Below, in pieces: positions 27,512 through 37,128 of a stretch of DNA of 64,000 nt. Position 1 is the first letter of the stretch, and the number at the start of each line of letters is the position of its first letter. Source of the DNA: Bacteroidota bacterium. GTDB lineage: Bacteria > Bacteroidota > Bacteroidia > Bacteroidales > Tenuifilaceae. The DNA lies in contig JAKQKB010000089.1 in the NCBI GenBank assembly GCA_029560875.1, positions 62,001 to 126,000 on the forward strand, given 5' to 3'. A program made the translations under genes and the position numbers. The notes beneath the pieces were generated by a model, which was not told the DNA's origin, ran no database searches, and was given only the letters and a program-made list of their open reading frames with translations.

Positions 27512-28777
27512 TTACTTTTTATAGGTTAATGTGAATGAGAATCCTGTTGAGTTGGAGTTTACCTTGTTGCTTTGTGTGTAGTTGATTGTATCCCACGTGT
27601 AGAGAGTGTTTTTGCTAAACGAGGGAGTTAGTGTTATGCTAAAATGATTCCCCAGCATAACAATAGCATTTCCATAAACCGATAATGCAGGGATTAAAAA
27701 TGAGTTGTTAATTGTTGCACCTTGATTGCGAGTGTATAAAAAGGAATTTCCAGTCATTACTCCTGCTTCAATCCAAAGGTATTTGAATGTTTTAAAGCCG
27801 ATATCCTGACTAAATTGATAGGTTGCTCCCCAATGTTTGTCGTTCTGGTACATTCCGTTGGTAGTGGTATATAAATTTAGATTTCCAAATGGTAGGTAGG
27901 TAATGCTTGCTTCGCCTCGGAACTGGTTTGAACCTCCGAATTTGCTATATGAACCATTTCCGCTAAACCGAAGTTTCCAGAGGTTTTTTGTTAATCCAAG
28001 CCCGAAGGTCGATTCGGTAAATATTTGCGCCGATGAGCGTCGTCCTCCAAAAGTGGTTTGTGCCGATTCTTCGGTGTAAAAAGCAATGTGCCCATATCCA
28101 AAAAACTCAAATCCGGGGTAGGTGAGTATGCACAATTTTCCGTACACTTGGTTTTGTTTAAAGGTTCTATATTCGCCAGTGGTGTTTGTGCTTGAGTAGA
28201 ATGTGCCTGTTTTTCGGAAGTTGGTGTAGCCCAAGTTTAGTTTAGTTTTGCTGCCAAAGTAGGTTTCAAATCCAGCATATACTGATAGCGAATTTTCGAT
28301 AGCCTCATAGGTTAATGGATTTGATGTGTAAAGCTTTGCATCGTTAGATGTGTAGTTTATGCCAGAGTAAAAGTTTGAGAATCCACCTGATTCTAATGAT
28401 TTAAGATGCATGTTCTTTTGATTGAGGTTTATGTTTTTAAGGTATAACCCTGCATCTGCTTTGCGTCCAGCAAAAAGATAACTGTAGTAAATATACTCCC
28501 GGCTAATTGTGTCGTAATTGTTGAAGGTTAATGCTTTCTGGAAGTGTTTGTACGCGCTAGCATAATGGTGATTATTGTATGCCAATATTCCAAGTCGCAT
28601 TCTTAGGTAGTAGTAGTCCATTCCTAGGTCAAACTGTTTCTTTGCCGTTTGTTTTAGGTTTTTGTAATCGCCTTTTAGGTAGTAGTCGTAGCTTTGCTTA
28701 TCGAGGCTAATAAAATCGGTTTGACTATAGCCTAAAATCGATATCGATATAAGTATAAAAACTAGTATGGTTCGCAT
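27512..28777 (-). CDS. Outer-membrane beta-barrel protein with N-terminal TPR
   Basis: 421 residues, signal peptide ending in LGYSQ. Residues about 25-125 form two or three TPR-like helix pairs (MRLGILAYNNHHYASAYKHF). From about 130 on the sequence shows alternating aromatic beta-strands with short turns and ends in a Phe/Tyr-rich strand (TGFSFTLTYKK), as outer-membrane barrels do; the layout resembles YaiO-type proteins. The start overlaps the end of the upstream fusion gene by 16 bases, so the genes are translationally linked. Confidence 0.7.
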   Translation of the reverse strand: MRTILVFILISISILGYSQTDFISLDKQSYDYYLKGDYKNLKQTAKKQFDLGMDYYYLRMRLGILAYNNHHYASAYKHFQKALTFNNYDTISREYIYYSYLFAGRKADAGLYLKNINLNQKNMHLKSLESGGFSNFYSGINYTSNDAKLYTSNPLTYEAIENSLSVYAGFETYFGSKTKLNLGYTNFRKTGTFYSSTNTTGEYRTFKQNQVYGKLCILTYPGFEFFGYGHIAFYTEESAQTTFGGRRSSAQIFTESTFGLGLTKNLWKLRFSGNGSYSKFGGSNQFRGEASITYLPFGNLNLYTTTNGMYQNDKHWGATYQFSQDIGFKTFKYLWIEAGVMTGNSFLYTRNQGATINNSFLIPALSVYGNAIVMLGNHFSITLTPSFSKNTLYTWDTINYTQSNKVNSNSTGFSFTLTYKK

Positions 28778-30936
28778 ATGGCCTCCGTTTCTGAAATTGT
28801 ATCAACTAAACTTATAGTGCTATTAGCGTTTATGGTTAGTTTGAAGTTTTTAATGAAAACAAGGTTTTGGAATGAGTATCCGGTTATAATTGAGTTGTAC
28901 TCAAAGCCTTTAGTGTCAAACTCAGAGCCAATACGCGTTGCTTTGACCTCAATTTTTGTTTTTAGGTAGATGTAGAATGGCGCAACGAAATCGTGTAGGA
29001 ATAGCCTCCATCCGTAGAATGTTTTGTTGGCAGGTAAGTAATCGGTGGTTGTGCTTCCCTCAATAATTAAAAGCGGTAAGCGGAATGCGGCAAGGTAGAA
29101 GTAGTAAAGAAGAGATTTTTTATCGCCCTCAAAATGTGTAAAGTAGAAGTTAACGCCATCGTTTACAAAGTAAGCGGTTGATTTTGTGGTTTTACATTGG
29201 ATGTAAAGTTTGTTGTATGGAGTGTTGTGAACCTCCCATTCCTCAGTTCTTTTTGAACTATTTTGGGTGATGGACCATTTTAGCTTAGTTCCTGGTTTAA
29301 AGTTCAACTTCGATTTAAGAAGCGGTTCAGCCGATATGGAACCTACTATGCTATCCTTTTCAGGGTAATCGAAGGTTTTTATGTGTTTTCCGTTCTCGAT
29401 GTAAGCAAACAAAGGGTATTTTAGCGTTTTTGAGCCGATGTATGGTGTTGTTTGTATCTGAAAGTGAAGGTGAGGGTAGGGGGAACGACCCGAATTGCCA
29501 ACTTTGCCAATCACGGTTCCGTAGCGAACATTATCGCCCTCTTTAACGGTGATTGAGCCACTTTTCAAATGCGATAGTTTTGTGTATAACCCCTCGGTAT
29601 GCTTTATAATAACTGTGTTTCCCCAGTTTTTAGTTGTATTAACTTCGCCAATAATGTTGTCGTCAACTCCATCCTCAACAGTAGTAACCACTCCATCGGC
29701 AGGGGCAATAACATTTTGTCCGTAGCAGTAGTAATCCGTGACAATATCTCCGTTGTTTTTATGTTGATTTTGATTTTTGTCAGTAATGATAAAATCCCAA
29801 GCTGCCGACCATTCTCCCTGATGCGTGTAATCTCCATTGTGTCCTTGGCTAACAAACCATTCGCCAAAGAATGGTAATTTTATCTCGGTCCAGCCATAGT
29901 TGGGGAATCGGTTTGTGAACGATTGGAACGAGTAAAGATTCTTTTCGGGTGTTCCCTCCTGAACAAGTACCTCCTTAAAGTCGGATTGCTTTACTCTGAA
30001 TCGGAACGAGTAGATAAGCATCAGCAGCACAATATTGAATGGCAACGAAAGAATTGGTAATCCGAATTGTTTAAATATTCCGAATAACCCTGCTGTTACC
30101 AAGGCAATAACTGGTGTGAATGCTACCGCCCAAAAGAACGATTGTTTTGAAGGAATGTAGTAGTACCCTCCAATGGCAATTGCGCCAAGTATAAAGTTGA
30201 ATCCAATGTAGCTGTAGCCCAGTAAGTTTAAATCCATTCCAATGGCCGCATAGGCAAAGTAAGCAACGCTATAACCAACTATAGATAGCATAAACGCTAT
30301 GCGTGAGTAGAATAGCAATGCAACAGCAACAAGCACTCCCGATACTATGTTGAGTTGGAAGAATAGCGCCCCTAACGATGTAAAATAGCTGTTTAGGTAG
30401 TTCCATTTAACATTGTTAATCCACCACTCATGAATGCTAACCAACTTTAACCCGCCAATTCCAAATATCTTGTTGATAATATAAAGTCCTGCTGGATTCG
30501 ATTCGGCATCTGAAACTTGCCAGCCAGCGCTTAAAACAAGCCAAACGCTCAAAACAAATGGTATCGATAAGTATGGAAGGTAGTATTTGCCTAGCACTCC
30601 CTGAAACACAATGGTCAAAAGAAAAGTGAAGAATCCTGCAAATATCGAAATAAGCATAATGGCCAATGTTAGCTGGTAGAAGTAACCTAATCCCAAGCCG
30701 ACAAGCAATGCGTTGAAACCGTAAAGCCCTCTTTGTGTGGTCGATTCGTCGAAGTGGAGCAGTTTTGCGGCAATATTTGCCGAAAGTGCTGCAAGCAATC
30801 CTGAAAAACCAGCCGAAAAATCTATAAACGAAACCACAATCAAGGGTATGGCAAACCAGTAGTTCTCGGAAAAGAAAACTTGGGAATAGCTGCGTGCCAA
30901 ACTTTTTAGAAATTCCGATAGTGCGTTTTTGTTCAT
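28762..30936 (-). CDS. Urea-transporter-like membrane domain fused to M23 metallopeptidase
   Basis: 724 residues. The first 310 residues hold about ten transmembrane helices with urea-transporter (UT) hallmarks: a repeat with FSGLLAALSANIAAKLL and GLYGFNALLVGLGLG in the first half and GYSYIGFNFILGAIAIGG in the second. Residues about 350-530 are an M23/lysostaphin-type endopeptidase: HQGEWSAAWDFI (zinc His, Asp), NTVIIKHTEGLYTKLSHL and PHLHFQIQT (HxH near 488). A beta-rich tail of 190 residues follows. Such a joint protein would place a peptidoglycan hydrolase on a channel-like membrane anchor; whether it moves urea is unknown. Downstream genes overlap. Confidence 0.8.
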   Translation of the reverse strand: MNKNALSEFLKSLARSYSQVFFSENYWFAIPLIVVSFIDFSAGFSGLLAALSANIAAKLLHFDESTTQRGLYGFNALLVGLGLGYFYQLTLAIMLISIFAGFFTFLLTIVFQGVLGKYYLPYLSIPFVLSVWLVLSAGWQVSDAESNPAGLYIINKIFGIGGLKLVSIHEWWINNVKWNYLNSYFTSLGALFFQLNIVSGVLVAVALLFYSRIAFMLSIVGYSVAYFAYAAIGMDLNLLGYSYIGFNFILGAIAIGGYYYIPSKQSFFWAVAFTPVIALVTAGLFGIFKQFGLPILSLPFNIVLLMLIYSFRFRVKQSDFKEVLVQEGTPEKNLYSFQSFTNRFPNYGWTEIKLPFFGEWFVSQGHNGDYTHQGEWSAAWDFIITDKNQNQHKNNGDIVTDYYCYGQNVIAPADGVVTTVEDGVDDNIIGEVNTTKNWGNTVIIKHTEGLYTKLSHLKSGSITVKEGDNVRYGTVIGKVGNSGRSPYPHLHFQIQTTPYIGSKTLKYPLFAYIENGKHIKTFDYPEKDSIVGSISAEPLLKSKLNFKPGTKLKWSITQNSSKRTEEWEVHNTPYNKLYIQCKTTKSTAYFVNDGVNFYFTHFEGDKKSLLYYFYLAAFRLPLLIIEGSTTTDYLPANKTFYGWRLFLHDFVAPFYIYLKTKIEVKATRIGSEFDTKGFEYNSIITGYSFQNLVFIKNFKLTINANSTISLVDTISETEAICEPY

Positions 30937-30996
30937 TGCAGGTTAATTAGTCAATTAGATAATGGACAATAAGTCAATGTGCAATTGGTAAATCGT

Positions 30997-32343
30997 CTAC
31001 TCCAAATGTTTTGGTACAACCTCGTTGTTTGCTACATCTTCAACGCTTTCGGCTTTTCGGATTATATGAGCATTTCGGTCTTTGTCTATCAGAACTATAT
31101 TTGGACGGGTAGCAATAAACTGCATCCACTGGGTGTTGTTGTATGCTCCTGTTCGGGTAATTAGGAGCCTGTCGCCTTGTTTCATAGGTGGGAACATAAG
31201 CGATGGCCTAATTACATCGATATTCATACAGAGAGGGCCGTAAATGGTTGTCTCCTCCACAGCACCAGAGTGCTGGATGGTTGGGTGAATTTTGTGGTCG
31301 TACCAGAATGCTGTGAATAGGAAGTTAACCCCAACATCAATAATTGTTGCCCTGCGTCCATCGGATAGGCGCTTGTTGGCGATTACTGTTCCTGCAATGT
31401 AGCCAGCATCGTCAATTAGTGCACGTCCAGTTTCTAGAATTATGGTTGGAAGTTTGTCGGGCTTTATTTGCGAGTTAATAATTGCCGATGTTATAGATTC
31501 GGCATATTCCTCGAACGAAGGTGTTGTGTCGTCGGCCGAAAGGTAAGCTCCACGAAGCGTGTTGCGCGATGCAAAACCTCCGCCCATATCTATATACGAA
31601 ATGTAGTGGTTGAATTTATTGCCAATATTATAGGCCAATTCAGAAAGTTTTGTTGCTGCAATATGGTAAGCATCGCTAGTCATAATGTATGTGCCAATGT
31701 GGGTGTGCAATCCCATTAGTTTCAGTTTTGGGTTTGCCATAATTCGGTTAATTGCATCCCACGCTTCGCCATTCTCAAAGTTGAAGCCAAACCTATCCCA
31801 TTTTGGGTAAATGCCCACATCCATATTAACCCTTATAGCCACTCTTGCCTCAATGTTTTTTTTCTGACAGATGCCCGCAAGAAGGAAAAGCTCATCAAAA
31901 TGGTCGATATGGATATATGCACCATCTCTTGCGGCTTTTTCGAGTTCCGCAGCCGATTTGCCAGGGCCGTTAAATAGGATGTGTTCGCCTTTTACATTGT
32001 TTCTTATGGCTTTATCATACTCAAATCCCGAAACAACCTCGGCCCAAGAGCCTTCCTGATGGAAAATTCTGCATACAGCGTCGAGGTAGTTGGTTTTGTA
32101 GCTCCAGGCCATTTGTACCTTAGGGTAACGTACCGTGAATGCTCGTTTAATCTCGTCCATATTCCTGCGGATTGTCGATTCGGAGATTATGTATAGTGGC
32201 GAGCCATATTTTTCGAGCAGTTCGTCAACCTTAACGCCATCAACCATTGGCATAGGCGCAATAACTGTTCCTACTCCGTGTTTCGATGGTACTCCAGGGT
32301 TTAACTTCGTTATTGTTGGGCGTTCAAATATTTGCTTTTCCAT
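30997..32343 (-). CDS. PLP-dependent decarboxylase, diaminopimelate-decarboxylase-like
   Basis: 448 residues of alanine-racemase-fold group III decarboxylase. PLP Lys in WSYKTNY (residue 83), HTHIGTYI, DMGGGFASRN, the phosphate-binding ETGRALIDDAGY, and the second-subunit Cys in YGPLCMNIDVI replacing the usual CESGD. These support a decarboxylase acting on a basic or diamino acid, but the active-site variant and gene context (ATP-grasp, PqqD-like) argue against housekeeping LysA. Last gene of the three-gene operon; 56 bases after the ATP-grasp gene. Confidence 0.75.
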   Translation of the reverse strand: MEKQIFERPTITKLNPGVPSKHGVGTVIAPMPMVDGVKVDELLEKYGSPLYIISESTIRRNMDEIKRAFTVRYPKVQMAWSYKTNYLDAVCRIFHQEGSWAEVVSGFEYDKAIRNNVKGEHILFNGPGKSAAELEKAARDGAYIHIDHFDELFLLAGICQKKNIEARVAIRVNMDVGIYPKWDRFGFNFENGEAWDAINRIMANPKLKLMGLHTHIGTYIMTSDAYHIAATKLSELAYNIGNKFNHYISYIDMGGGFASRNTLRGAYLSADDTTPSFEEYAESITSAIINSQIKPDKLPTIILETGRALIDDAGYIAGTVIANKRLSDGRRATIIDVGVNFLFTAFWYDHKIHPTIQHSGAVEETTIYGPLCMNIDVIRPSLMFPPMKQGDRLLITRTGAYNNTQWMQFIATRPNIVLIDKDRNAHIIRKAESVEDVANNEVVPKHLE

Positions 32344-32399
32344 TGTAGTTCAATTTTGAGTTGTTTGAATTTCTTTACTTTGATATAACTAGAACCACT

Positions 32400-33446
32400 C
32401 TACAGTTCCCCTGATGTTGCTAGAGTTGAAAATCTATCTATATCCACAATCATATCGTACGAGTAGCGGATAAACATTTTACCCACATCGTAACGGGTGT
32501 AAGGTTTTACATCATTCCCAAGTGCCAACTTTATTAATGCCTCCGGGATGTTTTGTCCTGCGCCAACTGCAAGGTAAACCCATGCGGGAATTCTAGGGTT
32601 GATTTCTAAGATGTAGAGTTTACCGTTGGCCGAGCGGATTAGTTCTAGTTCCATTCCTCCGCGCCATTTGCTTTGCGATACAATTTTATGCGCTAAATCG
32701 AGCAGACTCTGGTCTTCAATAGTAATACCTCCCCAAGCTTTACCTTTGTCGGTGATATACTGCTTGCGCATTGGAACAGCGGCGGTAAGATTCCCTTTTC
32801 CATCGCCCAGTGCAATTACGTTAACCTCGGTACCATCAATAAATTCCTGAAGGATTACAGGTAAACCCCATTTTGCGGACATTTTATGGAAGTATGCAAT
32901 GGCTTGTTCCTCTGAGTATGCCTTGTAGGCATCGTAGTATTTGCCCTTTACCATTACTGGGTACTCCATCGATTTTAGCGCATTGTTCAAGTCGGCAATG
33001 CTGAATACCTCTGTTCCCTGTGGAATATCCACGCCGTATTTTTTCCCGTATGCAGGTAGGTTTGATTTGTGACGTTCCTCGAATTGCTCCAGGGTTGGAA
33101 GGAATGTTTTAATTCCAACTTTATTGAGTTGATTTTCCAGTTTGATGAACGAGAAAAGTTCCGCATCGAAGTTTGGTATAATAACATCGATGTTCTCTTT
33201 TTTGTGGATTTCCATTAATCGGTCGTATAGCGCTTCTTTCCCTTTCGAGGGGTAAGGAATCATGTAGGTTTTATCAACCAATTCGCTCATATATATTCCC
33301 GGCTCCAAGTGCTCATAGGCTAGCCCAATAATCCGTGCATCGAACTCTTCGGATTCTTTTATTCCCCTAATTACAGGAATGCCTGGGCCTGGACTATCGA
33401 TATTGTTGAGTCCTGTAACAGCAACGGTTATTTTTGTTCGTGCCAT
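32400..33446 (-). CDS. ATP-grasp enzyme (CarB-like ligase)
   Basis: 348 residues. N-terminal preATP-grasp fold (TVAVTGLNNIDSPGPG), then ATP-grasp with YPVMVKGKYYDAYKAYS, PVILQEFIDGTEVNVIALGD, and metal-binding GGMELELIRS with LYILEINPRIPAW. Such enzymes join a carboxylate, by acyl phosphate, to an amine or thiol. No substrate can be read from the sequence. Three bases separate it from the PqqD-like gene, so the two are tightly coupled. Confidence 0.8.
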   Translation of the reverse strand: MARTKITVAVTGLNNIDSPGPGIPVIRGIKESEEFDARIIGLAYEHLEPGIYMSELVDKTYMIPYPSKGKEALYDRLMEIHKKENIDVIIPNFDAELFSFIKLENQLNKVGIKTFLPTLEQFEERHKSNLPAYGKKYGVDIPQGTEVFSIADLNNALKSMEYPVMVKGKYYDAYKAYSEEQAIAYFHKMSAKWGLPVILQEFIDGTEVNVIALGDGKGNLTAAVPMRKQYITDKGKAWGGITIEDQSLLDLAHKIVSQSKWRGGMELELIRSANGKLYILEINPRIPAWVYLAVGAGQNIPEALIKLALGNDVKPYTRYDVGKMFIRYSYDMIVDIDRFSTLATSGEL

Positions 33447-33449
33447 TGC

Positions 33450-33692
33450 TTACTCCTCCAAAAGTTTGTTTATCCGCAGGTCGTAAATAAAATCAAATAG
33501 GTATCGCTCCAGGGTGGTGTCGTCCACATCAAAGGTCTCTTTTAGAACTTTTGCGGTTTGTTCAATAGTCTTGCCTTCGTTGATAAGTGCAATAACCTTT
33601 CGGCCTGTTTCGTTTAGTGTAAAGGAGTCGCCAGTGGTTGGGTTGAACACAAACCCCGTTTCACTTATTGCTATATTTTCTTTGATTTTCAT
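33450..33692 (-). CDS. PqqD-family / RRE-like small protein
   Basis: 80 residues with the PqqD pattern: N-terminal beta-hairpin (ENIAISETGFVFNPTTGDSFTLNETG) split as strand-turn-strand followed by a winged helix (GRKVIALINEGKTIEQTAKVL, then TLERYLFDFIYDLR). PqqD-like domains recognise leader peptides or carry substrates for modifying enzymes. First gene of a tight operon with an ATP-grasp ligase and a decarboxylase. No precursor peptide gene was found next to it. Confidence 0.7.
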   Translation of the reverse strand: MKIKENIAISETGFVFNPTTGDSFTLNETGRKVIALINEGKTIEQTAKVLKETFDVDDTTLERYLFDFIYDLRINKLLEE

Positions 33693-33938
33693 TGCTATAT
33701 TATTTTGGTTTAATATTTATGTTAGGCCGATATACAATTTACTTTTATTATTAATACAAGTCAACTTTAAAACACCCTACTCAGATATCTTTATATTTAA
33801 TTATGAGATGATTGTGAGGTTTGTAGGTGTTGGTTTTGTTGCTTATGGTTGTTCGTGCAAAAGAAAAACTTAAGTGTGTTTAAGTTCAAGGTGATGAAAG
33901 GTTCAATCCTTGTATGTTTAACTATTCACAGTTAACGT

Positions 33939-33970
33939 TTTGTATTCTCCATTATTTCTATCTATTTTTG
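33939..33970 (+). promoter_or_regulatory. Promoter of the TPR/PD40/SPOR gene
   Basis: TTTG ending at 33942, 20 bases, then TATTTTTG at 33963-33970: full TTG-N20-TAnnTTTG match, 33 bases before the ATG at 34003. The rest of the 310-base divergent spacer (33693-34002) shows only a short TTAACT-N6-AGTTAA inverted repeat at about 33919-33936 and no gene. Confidence 0.65.
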
Positions 33971-34002
33971 AATGATTTTGCATAACAAGTACTGATTTTG
34001 CT

Positions 34003-36807
34003 ATGAATCATAAAAAAATATTTCTTCTGATAGTATTACTTGGGATTGCGGCGTTGGCTAACTCGCAGGAGGTTGATGCGGTTGCCTCGCAATCGAATCC
34101 GCAACGTGTTAAGGCAGATTCTCTGTTGAATAAACTTCAATTTACGCAGGCACTCAGTATTTATGATGAGCTGATTAAAGAGTATCCTCGCGACCCTAAT
34201 ATTCAGTATCCACTAGGAATTTGCTACTTAATGGGAACTCGCAATGTCGATAAGGCCATTGAATATCTCACAAAGGCATCTATCGCGAATGTTCCTAATA
34301 TGGTTTATTTTTTCTTAGCCGAGGCGTTGAGGCAAAACTATCAGTTTAACGAGGCAATAGATTATTATCGTCGATTTACAATTAGCGGAGGTTCGCGCGA
34401 TATAAAAGTAAAGGATGTTGAACCTTTGGTAACACTGTGCGAGAATGGAAGTTTTCTTACTCGCTATATTTTCACTCCACAAGTTCTCGACACCAAGAGC
34501 TTATCCGTTAAAGATTTTTACAACTACTATTCAGTTGCTCCAAGCACTGGTAGTTTTACCAGTATTCCGGAGAATCTCCTAACACCTACCGATAAAAAGT
34601 TGAATCACCAATCGGTGATGTTTTATCCTAAGAACCCTCAGGTTGGCGATTATGTTTACTATTCCAGCTATGGCAACTCCACCTCGTTCGGAAAGGATAT
34701 TTTCAGAATCAAGTTTCAGGACGATGGATACTGGAGCAAACCCGAGGTTATTGGAGATGTAGTAAACTCTTTTTTCGATGACGATTTTCCGTACATGGCT
34801 CCCGATGGGGTTACGCTTTACTTCTCGTCAAAAGGTCATTACGGAATGGGTGGGTACGATATTTACAAATCCGTTTATAATCCTAAAACCCGATTGTGGA
34901 GCACTGCCGAAAATTTGGGATTTCCATACAATTCACCCTTCGACGATTTCCTTTACGTGGTAGGTGATGCCGATAGTTTGGTTTGCTTTGCCACCAACCG
35001 CAACTTTATGCCCGATACTGTTCAGTTGGTGTTGATGAAGAATGAGGAGAATCCAATTCGTCGTTCTGCAAAATCGAACAAGGAGTTAGTTTCGTTGGCG
35101 AGGTTAAATATGGAAGGGGCAAGTCTTGTTGTAGAGCAGAAGAGGGTTGAGGTGAAGAAAAATGTTGAGGAAAAGAAAGTTGATGATTTGAAGAAAAAAA
35201 AGCCTGCAACATTCAGTTCGGTTGAGAATGACCCTGAGTATGCCCGAGTAATTGCCAAAGGTTTTGCGGCACAAATGCTAACCGATTCTTTGATAACCCG
35301 ACTTGAGAAGTTGCGTCAAGGTTTCGATTATATCGATACAGCGGAGGAGCGGATAAAACTTGAGAAAAAAGTTACCAAGGTTGAGGACGAAATGCTTGCT
35401 GCGCAAAAGGAGGCCGATATGATGTTTGTTCGTGCAAGCCAAATTGAGCAGGAGTACCTCACAGGTAAACGTAAACCCCAAGGTAAGGCCGATGCAACTT
35501 TTGCTGTTGATAATCCTGATTACATCTATCAGGCGCAGTTTGCCACCACTGTTTTTCAGGACGATGAGATTAATAGGCTTGCTCTGGTTGAGCAAATATA
35601 CCCTCAATTGGTGAAAACTAGAGAAAATGCATTTGCCGCAAAGGATAAGTACAGGGCTTGTACAAGTAATTCATCCGATACTGCTCCTGCTGCTTGCATT
35701 GCAGAAACTAAAGTAATGCTTTCTGCTATGGGTAGTTATAGCAGTTTAATGGAGAAGTATTTTGAGAAAAAATATACTATTTACAACGATTGTCTTCACG
35801 TTGCACTTGTAAAGAGCGGAACCAAGGACGAAACCATTCGGAACGATATCAATGCATCAAAGGCTCATATAAGAACTGCTTCGGCAATTATGAATAATCT
35901 TGGTGAAGAAGGGAAGGTGGAGAGTACTTTTGAGGCATCACTTATGCGTGAGTTGGCATTGCTAAAGTTAGATTTGGCCTTCTCAAAAATTTGGGGCTTG
36001 AAACTATTCGAACAGCAGTTGACAAGTCGAATAATTAAACTGGAAACTAATATTTTTGGAACATCACAGCAGGCAGAGCCAGTTAAAGAAGTTGCTCAAA
36101 AACAGGAGGTAATTCAGGTTGTTCCCGAAGGACCAAAAATTGAAAAGCAGGAAGAGGTTATGCCAGTTCAAACCATTGCCATAAAGCAGGAAATCCCTTC
36201 GGATTTTGGTGTGGTAGAAAAGCCTGTATATAATGCAGAGAATCCAATACCAATCGATTCTCCATTGCCCGATGGTGTTGTGTACCGTATTCAAATTGGA
36301 GCATTTAGTACCCTGCGTGAACCGCAGTTCTTCAAAGGGATGGTGCCTGTTTTTGGCGAGAAAGCAGGAACATTAACCAAGTATTTTATTGGTAATTTAA
36401 CTACATACTCTAGCGCCGAAAAAGCATTGGGTGTTGTTAAGTCGAAAGGCTTTAAGGATGCATTTATCATTGCGTGGTATAACGGTAAAAAGATTACTCC
36501 ACAAAGGGCGCAATCGTTGGAGGGTACTGCTGTTCCAGTTGCAAAATCCACCGAGGTTGATAACGGGAGAATTTACAAAATACAAGTGGGTGTTTACGAA
36601 AATGAATTACCCGACGATGTAGCCAAAACCATAAGAACCATAGCCTCCGGGAAAGAAATTTCAAGAACCGATAATGGCCTTGGACAAAAGGAATTCTCAG
36701 TTGGAAACTACTCCACTTTGGATGAGGCTCAGCGAGTGAAAGATAACCTTATTGCAAGCGGAATTGTAAACGCTGTGGTTATAACTATTGAACTTGATAA
36801 AAAATAA
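34003..36807 (+). CDS. Periplasmic TPR / PD40 (WD40-like) / double SPOR protein
   Basis: 934 residues; signal peptide ending in ANSQ. TPR units at about 30-130, PD40 propeller-like blades at about 180-340 (DDFPYMAPDGVTLYFSSKG, GGYDIYKS), a Lys/Glu-rich coiled region at about 350-690, and two SPOR-like domains at about 765-850 (VYRIQIGAFSTLREPQFFKG) and 855-932 (IYKIQVGVYENELP). SPOR domains bind denuded peptidoglycan glycans. The TPR-PD40 front resembles that of gliding/T9SS-associated and OmpA-like proteins, but no OmpA domain is present. Inference: a cell-envelope protein that follows septal wall. Confidence 0.82.
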   Translation: MNHKKIFLLIVLLGIAALANSQEVDAVASQSNPQRVKADSLLNKLQFTQALSIYDELIKEYPRDPNIQYPLGICYLMGTRNVDKAIEYLTKASIANVPNMVYFFLAEALRQNYQFNEAIDYYRRFTISGGSRDIKVKDVEPLVTLCENGSFLTRYIFTPQVLDTKSLSVKDFYNYYSVAPSTGSFTSIPENLLTPTDKKLNHQSVMFYPKNPQVGDYVYYSSYGNSTSFGKDIFRIKFQDDGYWSKPEVIGDVVNSFFDDDFPYMAPDGVTLYFSSKGHYGMGGYDIYKSVYNPKTRLWSTAENLGFPYNSPFDDFLYVVGDADSLVCFATNRNFMPDTVQLVLMKNEENPIRRSAKSNKELVSLARLNMEGASLVVEQKRVEVKKNVEEKKVDDLKKKKPATFSSVENDPEYARVIAKGFAAQMLTDSLITRLEKLRQGFDYIDTAEERIKLEKKVTKVEDEMLAAQKEADMMFVRASQIEQEYLTGKRKPQGKADATFAVDNPDYIYQAQFATTVFQDDEINRLALVEQIYPQLVKTRENAFAAKDKYRACTSNSSDTAPAACIAETKVMLSAMGSYSSLMEKYFEKKYTIYNDCLHVALVKSGTKDETIRNDINASKAHIRTASAIMNNLGEEGKVESTFEASLMRELALLKLDLAFSKIWGLKLFEQQLTSRIIKLETNIFGTSQQAEPVKEVAQKQEVIQVVPEGPKIEKQEEVMPVQTIAIKQEIPSDFGVVEKPVYNAENPIPIDSPLPDGVVYRIQIGAFSTLREPQFFKGMVPVFGEKAGTLTKYFIGNLTTYSSAEKALGVVKSKGFKDAFIIAWYNGKKITPQRAQSLEGTAVPVAKSTEVDNGRIYKIQVGVYENELPDDVAKTIRTIASGKEISRTDNGLGQKEFSVGNYSTLDEAQRVKDNLIASGIVNAVVITIELDKK

Positions 36808-36837
36808 CTATATTAGCATCTTAATAAATTGTTACCT

Positions 36838-37119
36838 ATGAGTCATCGTGAACAAACTTTCAGTTTAGAGGAGGTGAATATGGAGACAAACGAAAACTAC
36901 ACGTTGTTTCTGCATAATGACGAGGTGAACACATTTGAATTCGTTATTGAAACCCTTGTTGATGTGTGCAGACATGAGCCAAATCAAGCCGAGCAATGCG
37001 CTATTATTACTCACTTTAAGGGGAAGTGTGATGTTCGCCGAGGTGAGCGCGATGAGCTGGAGAGCATGATGGTTGAGTTAAACCGAAGAGGGTTAAGTGC
37101 TACAATCAATCTAAATTAA
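36838..37119 (+). CDS. clpS: ATP-dependent Clp protease adaptor ClpS
   Basis: 93 residues from the ATG at 36838 (the in-frame TTG at 36829 is unlikely). Delivers N-degron proteins to ClpAP. Core motif YTLFLHNDEVNTFEFVIETL holds the Asn-Asp pair of the N-degron pocket; the helix with EQCAIITHFKGKCDV follows. Lies 30 bases after the SPOR gene and directly before nfeD/floA. Confidence 0.92.
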   Translation: MSHREQTFSLEEVNMETNENYTLFLHNDEVNTFEFVIETLVDVCRHEPNQAEQCAIITHFKGKCDVRRGERDELESMMVELNRRGLSATINLN

Positions 37120-37128
37120 TCCTCAAAA

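Noticed and set aside
33514..33873. 119-codon plus-strand ORF near the PqqD-like gene
   Set aside because: Antisense to the PqqD-like gene with Ile/Phe-rich low-complexity composition; also checked as a peptide precursor and not convincing.
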